Source: Tubiluchus corallicola
Taxonomy: Eukaryota; Priapulida; Priapulimorpha; Priapulimorphida; Tubiluchidae
Reading direction: 5' to 3'
Assembly: GCA_030141605.1 (NCBI GenBank)
Contig: JAQGDQ010000241.1
Span: 60,001 to 124,000 of the forward strand
Length of the DNA stretch: 64,000 nt
The notes beneath the pieces are model-generated. The model saw nothing but the letters and a program-made list of their open reading frames with translations, did not search any database and was not told where the DNA came from. The position numbers were made by a program, and so were the translations under genes. How positions within the stretch are numbered: the first letter of the stretch is position 1; every line of letters starts with the position of its first letter. Shown piece by piece: positions 1-10,917 of the stretch.

Positions 1-725
1 TTGTGCCACTCTAGATCACCCGTGTGACACTGGAGCCCACCAATGCGCTAATGGTGCTACGTGTTTAAAGAATGGCCAAGACTATAATTGTCAATGTCCA
101 AACAGATACAGTGGCAGATTATGTCGTAACTTTGCTCATCCTTGCAATTATGCCCCTTGTCAAAATGGTGCGGCTTGTATACAGCAAGGACAAGATTATT
201 TTTGCATATGTGCGAACGGATTCAGTGGGCCAACATGCGAGTTTGGGACGCACCCATGCGACAGCATTAATGTGCCATGTCAGAACGGGGGCATTTGTCA
301 CAAAAATGGGTTATCGTACGTCTGTAGATGCCCACAAAGTTACACTGGTCAGAATTGCGAAAATCCTATTGGCAGTGTCTGTGACAGTTTCCCGTGCCTA
401 AATGGTGGCACGTGCGTGCCAAGTGGATTGAGCTACGTATGTTTCTGTGAAACCACATGGACTGGAGTGAATTGTGAGGACCTCATAGATCCTTGTGCTT
501 CAAACAGGTGTCAGCAAGGACTGTGTGTACCGGGTGTAAATGCAGCCAGTGGTTATTTTTGCAACTGTGATCAAGGTTACAGCGGACAGTATTGCGATGT
601 TCTGGTGCAACAGTCTGCATGTTCCAGTAATCCCTGCTTGAATGGTGGCACATGCATTTCAACTTCATTGAACGATTTCAGCTGTGATTGCGCTGCAAAC
701 TTTGGAGGAAGAACCTGTGAATTAG
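1..725 (+). CDS. Gene A exon: six tandem EGF modules (5' partial)
   Basis: The frame from base 2 is open without interruption and shows six C-x-C-type EGF modules of about 38-42 residues, preceded by the last cysteine of a seventh. The exon ends at a GTAATG donor after the first base of a codon (phase 1), the same place as the end of the large EGF exon of gene B. Its first 130 bases are almost identical to gene B around 12015-12145. Confidence 0.88.
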
Positions 726-3700
726 GTAATGGTATTACTTCTGCAAGAGTAGTTCTAATAGTACTTTTTAATAATCGTATATGATATTTGCTGGCATCGT
801 CACATTTCGCACTCAACAAGAAGAAGAAACAAAATTTTTGTTGGTATTAGGGTTTGATAGCTCATTCACATGTGCCGTCTGATAAAGTTATAAAATCTTT
901 AACTAGTAATCTAAGTAATATATTTTAGTCCAGTCTAATTTAATCGACTCTAATTTTAACTAAAAATCACCAGTAGCAATTTGCTCAATTTTTGCTTTTT
1001 TGCATTGCAGCCATTGCAAATCAAAGAGGTTCGCCATGTTCTCCTAACCCTTGCGGCGACGGACGGTGTTTTGGGGATGGACCAGACCGTTACACATGTC
1101 TCTGTAATGACGGTTCTGTTGGTACAAGCTGTGACAGTAAGTATAGTAACTTCCATCACTTTGAGAAGTTTGTTTTTTAATCTATTTTGTAGATTCAAGT
1201 GAGGCAATGCTGATTTGAACTATTCAAAATGCAAGAGTAGACCTATATTGTCATTAGATTAACATTCGTGCAACTTATACTTATCTGATTGTATCTATTT
1301 TTTGCAAAACGTATAGTTACATATGCTGGAGTAGAAAAAAACCAAAAGTTTTAGTTGGCAAACTGAGAATAATCTGGCGGATTGGTTGTTATTTTAAGTT
1401 AAAATTGTGCTGAATTGTTGTAGTTGCAGTTTATACTTGTAATAATCACGCTCTTCATTCTAAAATGGCGTATAATTATCAAAAATTGTGGTGCACAAAT
1501 TTTCTAAGAAGCCTAAGCAGATTTGTCAGAAAATAATTCGTCCATTACATCGTTTTATCCTGAATTTTTTGGGCAGTAAATTGATAATTATAGTATAGTT
1601 TTAGTTTGATGGTAAAGATGTATTCATCCTTAACAAAACCGGCAAATTTATCATACCAAACAATGATTTCTTGTCTTCTTGTAGGATTTGGAAATGTACG
1701 CGCTTCGCCTTGCACTTCTAATCCATGTGGCAGTGGACAATGTGTAGACGATATACATGGACAATATCGGTGTTTGTGTAAGATTTTCAAGAAACATTTA
1801 TTAATTGGAAATAGAGTTAAACACGAGGTTTTTTTAATGTTAGTGTAAAAAACTTGACTTGAAAGATAACAATGCAAGGCAGGCAAATTAGCTCAGCGTC
1901 AGAGAACAGATAGTGCAAAATAATTAACGTTAATTAATCGATTGCTAAAAACTGAGAAACTAGTAGCATCAACTACATGAGCATTTCAGAGCAATCCAAA
2001 TGTTTACAACTCTGTTAACAAGAGAGAATTTTGAGACGTTTAATCTCAAGAAAGACGTAAACAGTTTAAAGTTGTGACCACGCAGATGATTGGCATACTG
2101 AAGCATATAACCTTTATTTCCACTGTTTTGTTAAAAAAATCAGTAATCATATCGTGGAGTCGTGCACCATAACTACCTCTCTCATTTTATTCTGAAATTT
2201 ATGAAGGTTGCAATGTACTGTAGTTAGCCATCTGAACCCTACAATTTGAAATCACAAAACTGATAAGATGAACGTATTTCTGTTTGCAGATGACGTATGC
2301 GCAAGTTCTCCTTGCGTCAATGGGTACTGTCAAAATGCAGGCACTTCATACGCATGCGTGTGTAACGCGGGTTGGACGGGCAAACATTGTGATACAAGTA
2401 AGACGACTGAAACGATTATTTAAAATAACTTCCTAACCAATTATTTTTTCGTTAAACTGAAACTGAAATTTCTTCTGCACATAACTTATGTGTGTCAGAT
2501 ATCAGTACACTAAATCACCTACAACTATAAACGTTAAACTAAATTTAAAAAACTTCCGAACGCCTAAAATTGGTTGTCAATAATCATCAGTAGGATGGAC
2601 TTGGGCTAAGTGAGATTTGTGGGCTCAATTTTCTATATATAAACGGTGATTTATATAACACTTGCTTGTTGTAATGATAATGATTACTGTAACAATAGAA
2701 AAGTTCGACTGTATAGTGTCTCTTTGTAATTCTTAACTTCGGTAAGAATAAACAAAAAGGCAAGCGCCTAAGTTTCATCTTTTTGTAGAACTGTAGCGTT
2801 TCTGTTTTAGTGCTTTTACGGTCATCAAACAAATCTGATGTTATGTACCGGTACCAGAAAATTTAGGTGCAATTGTTTGCTTTTTCATGTCGTGGTACAT
2901 GGCTTCATATTTACCTGGTGATAGCTATGGCACTAAAGCAGTCATCAGAAAAACCTGAAGCTTTGTACCAGTACTAGGAAATTCGAGTGCAACTGCTTGA
3001 ATTTCCGGATAGCTTCATATTTGCCTAGTGACGTGTATAGCAATACAGTAGAGACGTTACAGTTTTCAATAAAGATTTTTTCAAAACTAGCTTTGGCGGG
3101 TGCCTTTTTCTTTACCTTCAAATTAGTTTGCGTCATTTAAAAAATGTAGAATTCCAGTTCTTTGATTTAAAATAATTTTTTACGCAGGTTTATCGATAAG
3201 AGATTCTTGCTCTAACTATCGATGCGTTAGAGGGTACTGTGAGGATTCTTACTCTTCACCGAAATGCAATTGTTATTCTGGTTGGACAGGACAACATTGT
3301 GATGAACCTATAGCTAGGCCACCTAGCAACCAACGTAAATTCAATTCTATTCAATTTCTTTTTCTCATTCACAGCATTTTAGACTATTACATTAACTTAA
3401 ATAATGTGACTACAGTGTAACTGTAGTCGTTATGCTTACAATAAGATTTACTATTATTCGTTATTGTGCGTAAACATTAGAGAGACAGAAAGGTAAACCA
3501 CAACTTGATGTTTATTGTTTCGCATCACTCTCTAAAGTTTTTGCAAAGTAGTTGAGGAGGCTAATCAAAGGGGCTAAACAAAATACTCCTCAGTTGCGTC
3601 AGAGTTTTATTGAGGTTCTAACGTCATTAACGTCTGATTTTCGAAGAAAAACTGGTCAATTTTTTCGTGAACAAGTTACCCAAAGGGTGGATTGTTGTGA

Positions 3701-5333
3701 AGGTGTCCATGCGAGCAAGGGTTCAAATATGGGTCATGCAAACCATGTTACTCATACATGTTGTGGTTGAGAAATTGACTCAGAAATGCAAAAAGCTAAA
3801 CAGAAAATGAAAGTAAAAACTAGCCAGAATGTGTTCTGCATTCTTCATGCTGATCAAAATTACGGACAAGTGCTTAAAGGGTACACGTTTTTAGTCTGTT
3901 TACTGAACGGACGAGACCTTCCATACTAGGTACCTATAGCTGCTATGCAATGGCTTCGCACTTCAGTACTGCTTTCAAGTCGCTAGACAAATATGTAGTT
4001 ATGTACTGGAAATGAAAGCAATTACACCAGAATTTTCTGGTACTAGTGCAAAGCTTCAGAATTTTCTGATGACTGCTTTACTGCTCTAGCCATCAACAGA
4101 TAAGTATGAAGCCATGTAGCAGCACATAAAAAGCAAGCAATTTCACCTCAGTATAGAGGGCGTTCGAAAATAAATGGCATTTCTTCCACTCATCAATATT
4201 TTAACCATAGACAAAATTGACTAACAAGTATTGAACTAAAATGAATGGATGAATGGAATCGGGGATGTCAAAATTCAGCGAATTTTAGGACGACGATGAT
4301 GTGTGATAGAAGTATGAAGCTAACAAATTAGCGTCAAAGGGGGTCATGGAGTAACGTTGAAGATGCGTGGAGTGACTCCAAGTACGTCAAGGGAAAGCCA
4401 GCGTCAAAGAGCGTAAAACAAATAAATATCGCAAGTAATAATCAGGATTTTGGTTCCCACTAATTAACGCATGCAGTGATGTATATAGTGAATCCTTGAT
4501 GCTTTTTTATCGTTTATTTTGTTTAAAGCATTTGTTTGACGTCGTTGATGCTTGATGCATTATTGATATTAATGTCAATTTCTTGACACTCCTTATTAGT
4601 TCAGATACTGCTCGACACCCTTGACGCTTTTATGAAGCTCCTAATTAGCGTTTTTAACTCCACTTGATGCTCAAGGCACGTGCGAAAGCTGCCACTCTTA
4701 ATCCAGCCTTACTGGTTACACCACATGGGGAAGAGTTACAAAAACATATATTAAGTGCAAAATGTCATGTCCTAATTTTTGATCTTACGTGAATTGCAAG
4801 GTAATTCTGTTATGGGTTATACCCATTGATAGCTTATTAATTTATTAGTTTTTTTATTACAACTTATTGACTCTGATTGGTTGCGAGCTGACTAGAATAA
4901 TTCTGTCCCTCAGAATAAAGAGACTTACACAAGACACTTTATTCTGTATTTAGACCTGATGTAGTCACATGGGTTTATAGCTTTAACGACTAAAGCGTGT
5001 GGTTTGAAACCACAAGGTTCTGGGTTAGAAACTTGGTTGACAGTATTTTTTCAGAGCCTTCCTATTTAAATTTAACTGTTGATTCCGTACTTACAGCGAA
5101 AGTGTGATTTTTTTGCAGGACAGTATGGGTCAGGAAGCTCTTTTTTTGATAGAATACTTAGCAATGTTAAACCAGAAAGAGGAAGAGGCGGAGGCACAGG
5201 CAGAGGCAGAGGCAGAGGCAGAAGCAGAGGCAGCAGTGCACTATTTAGTCCGTCCGGTGCACAGACAGGCTCATCAGCTCCCGTTCAAAGAGATAACTCG
5301 TTTTTTAGTGGTTTCTTCAATGGCGGTGGCTGA
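1..5333 (+). CDS. Gene A: partial multi-EGF secreted protein with Arg-Gly-rich C-terminus (exon span, 5' end outside window)
   Basis: The span covers coding exons 1-725, 1011-1136, 1685-1777, 2290-2397, 3188-3334 and 5119-5333. All junctions are phase 1, so the frame stays open from base 2 to the TGA at 5331-5333. The visible protein has six complete EGF modules in the first exon, one EGF in each of exons 2, 4 and 5, and a half EGF in exon 3. It ends in a tail rich in Arg-Gly pairs. No transmembrane segment, LNR or other Notch-like module is seen. The six-cysteine spacing is that of ordinary EGF repeats; calcium-binding consensus residues are not obvious. It is the tandem neighbour of gene B and shares its exon order and tail type, so a local duplication is inferred. 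The signal peptide and amino-terminal domains lie left of the window. Function is unknown; an extracellular adhesion or matrix role is only an inference from the modules. Confidence 0.85.
1011..1136 (+). CDS. Gene A exon: single EGF module
   Basis: A pyrimidine-rich acceptor ending TTGCAG precedes it and a GTAAGT donor follows. Phase 1 in and out gives one EGF ([11 protein letters not shown] ... CLCNDG ... C). It is the clear counterpart of gene B exon 13992-14117, with conserved GDGRCF and the DGP-R-Y-T-C run. Confidence 0.87.
1685..1777 (+). CDS. Gene A exon: truncated EGF module
   Basis: The acceptor TTGTAG and a GTAAGA donor fit phase 1 in and out. The exon encodes the first four EGF cysteines (CTSNPCGSGQC ... 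RC) and stops before the glycine-aromatic loop. The donor falls inside the codon that would have been cysteine 5, so splicing to 2290 turns it into tyrosine. Either this module is degenerate or the exon is skipped; both keep the frame. Reading on without splicing reaches a stop at about 1846. Confidence 0.6.
2290..2397 (+). CDS. Gene A exon: single EGF module
   Basis: The acceptor TTTGCAG and a GTAAGA donor bound one complete EGF (C..SPCVNGYC ... CVCNAGWTGKHC), phase 1 in and out. It resembles gene B exon 17374-17481 in length (both 108 nt) and in the short second loop. Confidence 0.87.
2851..3008. repeat. Intronic repeat, left copy of an inverted pair
   Basis: About 155 bases that match the reverse complement of 4008-4155 at most positions. 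Landmarks are the shared runs ACATGGCTTCATA and AAAGCAGTCATCAGAAAA. It lies in the intron before exon 3188-3334. Probably a MITE or SINE copy; ends not defined. Confidence 0.6.
3188..3334 (+). CDS. Gene A exon: single EGF module with Pro-rich linker
   Basis: Acceptor TACGCAG, donor CGTAAAT, phase 1 in and out. It encodes an EGF (CSNYRCVRGYC ... CNCYSGWTGQHC) followed by a short linker of proline and polar residues leading into the Arg-Gly tail. A pair of related repeats in opposite orientation lies on either side of this exon. Confidence 0.84.
4008..4155. repeat. Intronic repeat, right copy of an inverted pair
   Basis: Reverse-complement partner of 2851-3008, in the intron after exon 3188-3334. 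A shorter related fragment (CTTCAGTACTGCTTTC) lies just upstream near 3961. The two copies could pair in the pre-mRNA across the exon. Confidence 0.6.
4972..5045 (+). mobile_element. Diverged tRNA-like SINE fragment
   Basis: A run with an A-box-like TAGCTTTAACGA and, about 45 bases on, a B-box-like GGGTTAGAAACTT. It lies in the last intron of gene A. It is not a functional tRNA because stem pairing is poor. Confidence 0.3.
5119..5333 (+). CDS. Gene A terminal exon: Arg-Gly-rich tail
   Basis: Phase-1 entry after the acceptor TTTTTTTGCAG gives about 71 residues to TGA. The reading is a Ser/Gly/Phe stretch, then a run of Arg-Gly pairs ([11 protein letters not shown]), then a Ser/Gly/Phe-rich end with two FFSGFF-like repeats. 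Phase and the matching Arg-Gly exon of gene B decide the frame; the overlapping Glu/Ala-rich frame is a shadow. A low-complexity basic tail is unexpected on a secreted EGF protein. Confidence 0.8.
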
Positions 5334-5540
5334 GTTTGAAGCAGTCAGTTATTTGCTATGTCCTATTTAATGGAGATAACAACTGTTTTAAGTTTGTGTA
5401 TTATACTCTGATGTAATGTTAAATTTCCTCTTTTTGAGTCTGCGACGTGGTCATAAGCTAAACCAAACTGTACCGCGAAGCTAAAACTCTACCATTAACT
5501 AGCAGCTTTAACTGGTTTCAAAAGGTAACAAATCCAGTTA

Positions 5541-5546
5541 AATAAA
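5541..5546 (+). promoter_or_regulatory. Candidate polyadenylation signal of gene A
   Basis: An AATAAA hexamer about 210 bases after the gene A stop codon is the first canonical signal downstream. Positional evidence only. Confidence 0.35.
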
Positions 5547-6914
5547 CAAGTTAAAAGTGATGTGTACCCATGGCATCATTTTTGGTACAAAGACTGCGTA
5601 GTTGTGGTTTCCATCCAAAATAACCATCCAAGCTAAATATGTTAAATTAGCCCTTAGTTGAAAAATTGTAACCATGGAGTGAACACTATGCCAAAATATT
5701 TAATATCAGCCAGATAATTTTCTTTAATATCTGCATTTATGAGCCTATTTTATGATCATTAATACTGTCCATTATAATATTGTGTAAATACTTTGTGGAA
5801 ATGTAGAATTAAAGTAGAATTAAATTTTGTGTTGGAAATATTATGTAAAATGAAATTCTTGAATATATATTTTAAAGATTTTGTTAACACAATGCTTTAC
5901 TCTTGCACTACACTGTTTCCATTTTTACCAACTGACGGCGCCAAGATTTACACAATTATATTATTTTATTATTCATTTATTATTTTAGGATTTAGACAAA
6001 GCAGGCTAGAGCTTACCTGAACTAACAGGTTTAACGTGATAAATTTCTTTGAAAGAAGGTTTAATTGTAAGTGAATGAGTTAAAATTACGCTTGAGTTTG
6101 AATTTCATCTAGGCCCCTAATTTAAATGATACAAAGTGTTTCTAACAACTTCAACGCTATTACAATGCATTTTTAAACATTTAAACAGACATTAGTAATA
6201 AAAAATTAACAATGTACTAATGATATAATCGTAATATTTCCTACTACGTACAATATCTTATCAGTTGCCTTTCTGTGTTGTGTAGAAACCGTCGATTTGC
6301 CACATTTCTGAAGTTTTAATAATAGAAATTATTGTTGTGTTCACTGTACAGGCTTGATAATAATTAAAAATTTCCCAGAGCCGCCTAACGAGGCCTATCG
6401 TGTATCAGGTATTACAAATAAAATATTATGATCACGACATTACTAATTATTACAAACCTATTTCCTTCTGAGCGATGACAGTTAACCGCGACAGATAACG
6501 TTCGTATCATGGCGGGGCCATTTTTTTCAATGGTTACTTCTTTGCACCATGTTTTATCATAAATAATTTCACCAAGTAAAACAGAAAATGTTTAATGGAA
6601 AACACATGGGAACCAAGTCGCTCATTCAAAAACTCGAAATCCGACATTGTTCTTGAATTATGCAAGTGGATTGAGTTTTGATATGAGTAAACTGTACGGT
6701 AAGAAATTTTCGTTCTGGACTTCGCTTCAGTGAAACGCTATTAAATTTTAACTCCAACAGTACGGTTAATTTTAAAAATTTAAATGAGTCAACCTAACTT
6801 TGCGGAGGTGCAACTAACGTGGTTCATGCATCGGCCCAAAAGCGGATTTCTGGAATAAACCTACACTAATAAATGAGTTTTGAAACCAAATTATAAAAGC
6901 GTAAAAAGCGGTCT

Positions 6915-6985
6915 GCACCAGGGTACGAACCAGGGACCTGGATTATAGAGTATAGCTCGACGATCACTAAACTACTTAGCTCCGC
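6915..6985 (-). mobile_element. tRNA-derived SINE or tRNA pseudogene
   Basis: On the minus strand an A-box TAGTTTAGTG is followed at tRNA-like distance by a B-box GGTTCGTACCC and flanking GGGACCTGG-type pairing. The acceptor stem does not pair fully, so this is read as a tRNA-derived element, not a gene. Confidence 0.5.
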
Positions 6986-8106
6986 TAATTACGGCATGTT
7001 TTAATTTAATCCTTATCTTTCACCAAACAATTCCGCGTTTGGTTTAAATTTTTTACATTTGTAGGTTTATGCTATATTTGAAATTAAGATTTTAATTACG
7101 TGGAGACAGTCGTACGTAATTTTACTGCTTTTTTGCATAGATCTATTTATTACGATATTATCTTTTTTGTTCTGTATCATTTAAAAAAAAACTTTGGAAA
7201 ATATGGCATAAGGTAAAACCATAGACTTACAGAAACAGTATAATACCCTAAAGCCGCAATTAGGATTTCATTTCCTTTTATTTTCCAATAAAATGTTGTT
7301 GCAGAATTCGAAGTACGATGGCATGTCTTGATTGAAAGGTGATGAGGCCTTGTACAATTTGTTATAATAGCTGCGGGGCATAAATAAAGCTGACCGTACA
7401 AGCAGGTGTACCGCATTAGATCCGGTGTGTGGATTTCACTTCTTTGCCAATATCCTTTAACCACCAAGTCACGACTTTTTAACACTCGTCGTTAATACTA
7501 TGCCTTGTTAGTACATGTATATGCACATCTTAATAATAATTATACAGGCTTAAACTAGTACAACGTCCATTGAAAGTGCTGAAGCAGCTATAATGTGATT
7601 GTTTTCGCGGAGCGACTCTGAAAGATCTGTAAATTAAGCTGACAAAACTGGACAGAGAAACTGGTTGTTGTTTAGTCTGTAAAACGTGCTACCTGTGCTT
7701 TCTTACTGCATAGAAATCTACATAGAAATATAAGGTAAGAAAATGATGTTAAAATTATTCACCTGTTGCGGCGTAGGTCTAATTTGAATCTGTTCAAACG
7801 GAAAAACCGCATCCTATTATAAGTGTGCCTGTATAGGCCTACACTACAGGATTAGCCTTCACTGCGCATGATCATTACTGCAATTCTTTTCAAAATTTTT
7901 ACTCGCATTACCTAATAAACCTACTAACGTCTTTGCCAAGTTGGGCTGTTGTGATTTATTATAAGACTTTGTACGTCTTACTAATTAACATTAGTTTTTT
8001 ATTGGGCGTCGACGTTTTTCATAGGGAGATCTATATTAGGATCTTATTGAAAATTTTATATGTAAAGAGTTGACCATTCAAAGAGCTGCTTTTTATTTCA
8101 CATTAA

Positions 8107-8656
8107 TAAAAATGATCGTTTTGCATTAATTTTTTATCAAGGAAAAAACATATCAGCCACATTTGCTCAAAACTTAGTAAAGTAGTTGGAATTTTCAAAA
8201 AATATTATAAAATTTTAGATTTATCTGCTTATAAACAGCTGTATTACACGTCTGCATATCCTTACTTTGACTATTGCAGTATAGTATGGGGTAATACGTA
8301 TGCAGATACCTTAGAAAGATTATTAAAAATTCTAAAAAAGCTCATCCGTCTAATGACGGACTCGCATTACAGAGCTCATACCGACATTCTCTTTGAAAAT
8401 TTGAAAATATTGAAAAGCCAGTAATAATAAATAAATAAATTTAAGAAACTTTTAAAAAAAATATTTACTAGAAAATATGTGATTTGATAAATGATGTAAG
8501 ATGTAAATTTTTTTACCATAATTTTACAATTTTATCGTACTAATCAAGTTTTAATCTTTTTACCAGCACTTTACGACGTTTTTAACGGACATAAAAGTCT
8601 CTTGACTTCAGTTCATAGATGTATTATAAATAAATAAATAAATAAATAAAATAAAT
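8107..8656 (+). mobile_element. Non-LTR retrotransposon 3' fragment (CR1/L2-like reverse transcriptase C-terminus)
   Basis: The frame from 8107 is open to a double stop at 8421-8426. It reads like the thumb region of CR1/L2-type LINE reverse transcriptases: KKHISHICSKLSKVVGI, then KQLYYTSAYPYFDYCSIVWG, then AHTDILFENLKIL. The catalytic YADD part is missing upstream, so it is a 5'-truncated copy. It ends in a TAAA microsatellite at about 8625-8656, as LINE 3' tails do. Confidence 0.8.
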
Positions 8657-9160
8657 GATATTATTGAGATTATGAGTAATTTATACAATTTTTGCTTAGG
8701 CCTAAAATCTCCTTTAAAACTATAGGCCTACTACTTAAACGTTTACTTACCATATTTCTGAAATTAGCAGAAATTGGTGAGTCGGCTAAAGATACATTTA
8801 GTATATTTTTAGTTCTACATCCGTCACGTTCTGACCACAAAAACTTTATTGTTAACCGTTTTTTTCACGCATCTGATGAAGTATTCGGGTCGCACACATC
8901 TTTAATTAATTACATCGTTTACCAATTTACTTTTAATATTGTGCTTTGATTTATATTCAGTATGTTTACATGACATTTTTTCATTCGTTTCTAATCGTAT
9001 TTTCTTTTTGTAACGTTTCTAAGTCTTTCGCCTTTTGCTTCTTCTTAGCTCTCTTTTGCAGCTGTAATCTAAGCTTTCTTTTAACTTCTTAAATTTTGGA
9101 TTTTGCTGTAAATATTTTTGTTATTCCCTTACTTTGCTTTTATTTCTACTTTTCAACGGA

Positions 9161-9270
9161 GTTTACAATTCCCCACACAATTTAAGTACCCTAGCCTAAC
9201 CCTAAACCTAACCCAACCTTGACCCTAATCAGCTTCACGAACTAATTTCTTGTGTGTGGGAATTGTAAAC
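9161..9270. mobile_element. Short MITE with telomere-like core
   Basis: Terminal inverted repeats GTTTACAATTCCC(C/A)CACA face each other across about 110 bases. The core is a run of CCCTAA-like units (CCTAACCCTAAACCTAACCC). No coding capacity. Confidence 0.6.
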
Positions 9271-10703
9271 TTTAGCCCTGCTCTTTTTAGCTGTGAGGCA
9301 TTATTATAATATATTTTTCAAATTGCTTGTATTTTTATTTATATATTTTAACATGTTTAAGTTTCTTGCTTTTTCACTCATTTTAAGCTCAATTGCGAAT
9401 GTAAGTTCAGCTTTCATTGTGTGTGTTTCTGCTTACTTTCCTTGTGTATCAAGTCACACAGTATTCGAACGGTTATGTGTATGTTTTGTAAATTTTAGGT
9501 ATGTGTCCTTACATGTATTTATTTTTCTTAATTCTAAATTACTGTTGGCACCAATCAGAACGTTGTTGAAAACGAGTTTTGTTCAATCAAGTTTACGCCG
9601 AATAAATATATTTTCTTAACTTTGTCAATCGCAGTGGATTTTTCAAACTTTTATTTTCTAATTTAATGGTGCCATAAAGTTTTTATTTAAAGGATGTGTG
9701 CTCAAAAACCCCGACTTAGTTTTTACAAAATAAATAAAACGAGATTACTGCAATCTGCCCGTGACAATGAACTTGATGCATGCAGGGCAGGGTTCGTAAT
9801 CTCGTTTCAAGGTGACGCACGCAGCAGAAAAACGCTGTACATACTGAAACAGGTATTTAACACAAAATTCACTCTGGGCTAAGTCACCCCGGATCACTTT
9901 TGACCTCAGATTTAGTTGTCTTTAATAACATTCGTGCCCTTACTCACCAACAATTGCTACTTGAATTTTCGCCATTATTTTACAGACAAGTTTGTTTCTT
10001 GTTGCTAAACTTGTTACAACAGTTTCATTGCCACTGAGATGGTTTTCACTTATACGGATCTTTTCAAAATGTTAGTCACAGGTACTCTTTTCGGTTTTCA
10101 AAATGTAAAGCTCGTAAAGCTTATACAATATACACGCATCAAACCAGTAGATGGATACCAGTACTAGCTTTAAGCAATTAATACACGAATGACAATACAA
10201 ATGTTCTCACCCAAAAGGTATACGCATCATCACATATGACGTCATCATACCCAACACATGGCCGCATAAATTTGTCTTCCGTTTAAAAACTGATAAGAGT
10301 TAGATCTGGTGAACAAGAGGCTATACATAGGGCTGATCCAACAAGTTTTATCCCAAACGAGAGGCGTGAACAACCGAAATGCGCTATCACTATTTCTACC
10401 CGAGGTTCTCCTTTCGCTAGATCGAAATCGGGCGACTTCTCCATAATTTTAGTATCTTATCGTATTCAGGTCTTTGAATTTACCCAATTTCAATGCAAGA
10501 ATATAAAGCTTTTGATCACGCCTTCTATAACTTCCTCGTGGTTAGAGTTCTTGCTAGTGTTGTTTGCAAACTGACAATGTATGCAGGTATACATTTATTT
10601 ATTATGTTGGTAGAAAACGAAGTTTTATCTGTACAAAATGGTTTTAAGGTAATGCGAAGCTGATTTCAACTCAGGGTAATCATCCAATGATCATTTAGCC
10701 ATC

Positions 10704-10917
10704 ATGAAGGGTACGCTTATCGCTATAGCTGTGTTTCTATTGTGCTCAAAGAATACAACGGCTCAGTCCTGCAGGGATTCCTCGACAGGATTCATTAAAG
10801 CCTGCGGTTCGAATAATCCCACCAATGGAGCACAAGGTAGATGTTACTGTGACAAATACTGCAGCGTTAGTGGACCATGTTGTGATGATGTGTGTGAAGT
10901 GTGCAATGAAATATGCG
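10704..10917 (+). CDS. Gene B exon 1: signal peptide and somatomedin-B-like module
   Basis: The ATG opens a hydrophobic leader of about 20 residues followed by Ala-Gln-Ser. The next 50 residues have ten cysteines with the SMB signature GRCYCDxYC...CCDD. The donor GGTAAGT leaves phase 1. The other upstream ATGs lead to short frames, so this start is preferred. It could instead be a related cysteine-knot module, as spacing was judged by eye. Confidence 0.82.

Larger units (their letters stand above)
5334..10703. other. Intergenic region between genes A and B
   Basis: No supported gene. It holds the gene A 3' UTR, a tRNA-like element at 6915-6985, a non-LTR reverse-transcriptase remnant at 8107-8656 and a short MITE at 9161-9270. 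The remainder is AT-rich with scattered stops in all frames. About 10560-10703 should contain the gene B promoter and 5' UTR, but no clear TATA box can be assigned. Confidence 0.6.

Noticed and set aside
3552-3770. 72-codon frame in a gene A intron
   Set aside because: No splice-compatible borders, no cysteine pattern and no family resemblance; probably part of a dispersed repeat or chance.
5104-5370. Glu/Ala-rich frame over the gene A tail exon
   Set aside because: Phase from the preceding exon and the parallel Arg-Gly tail of gene B select the other frame.
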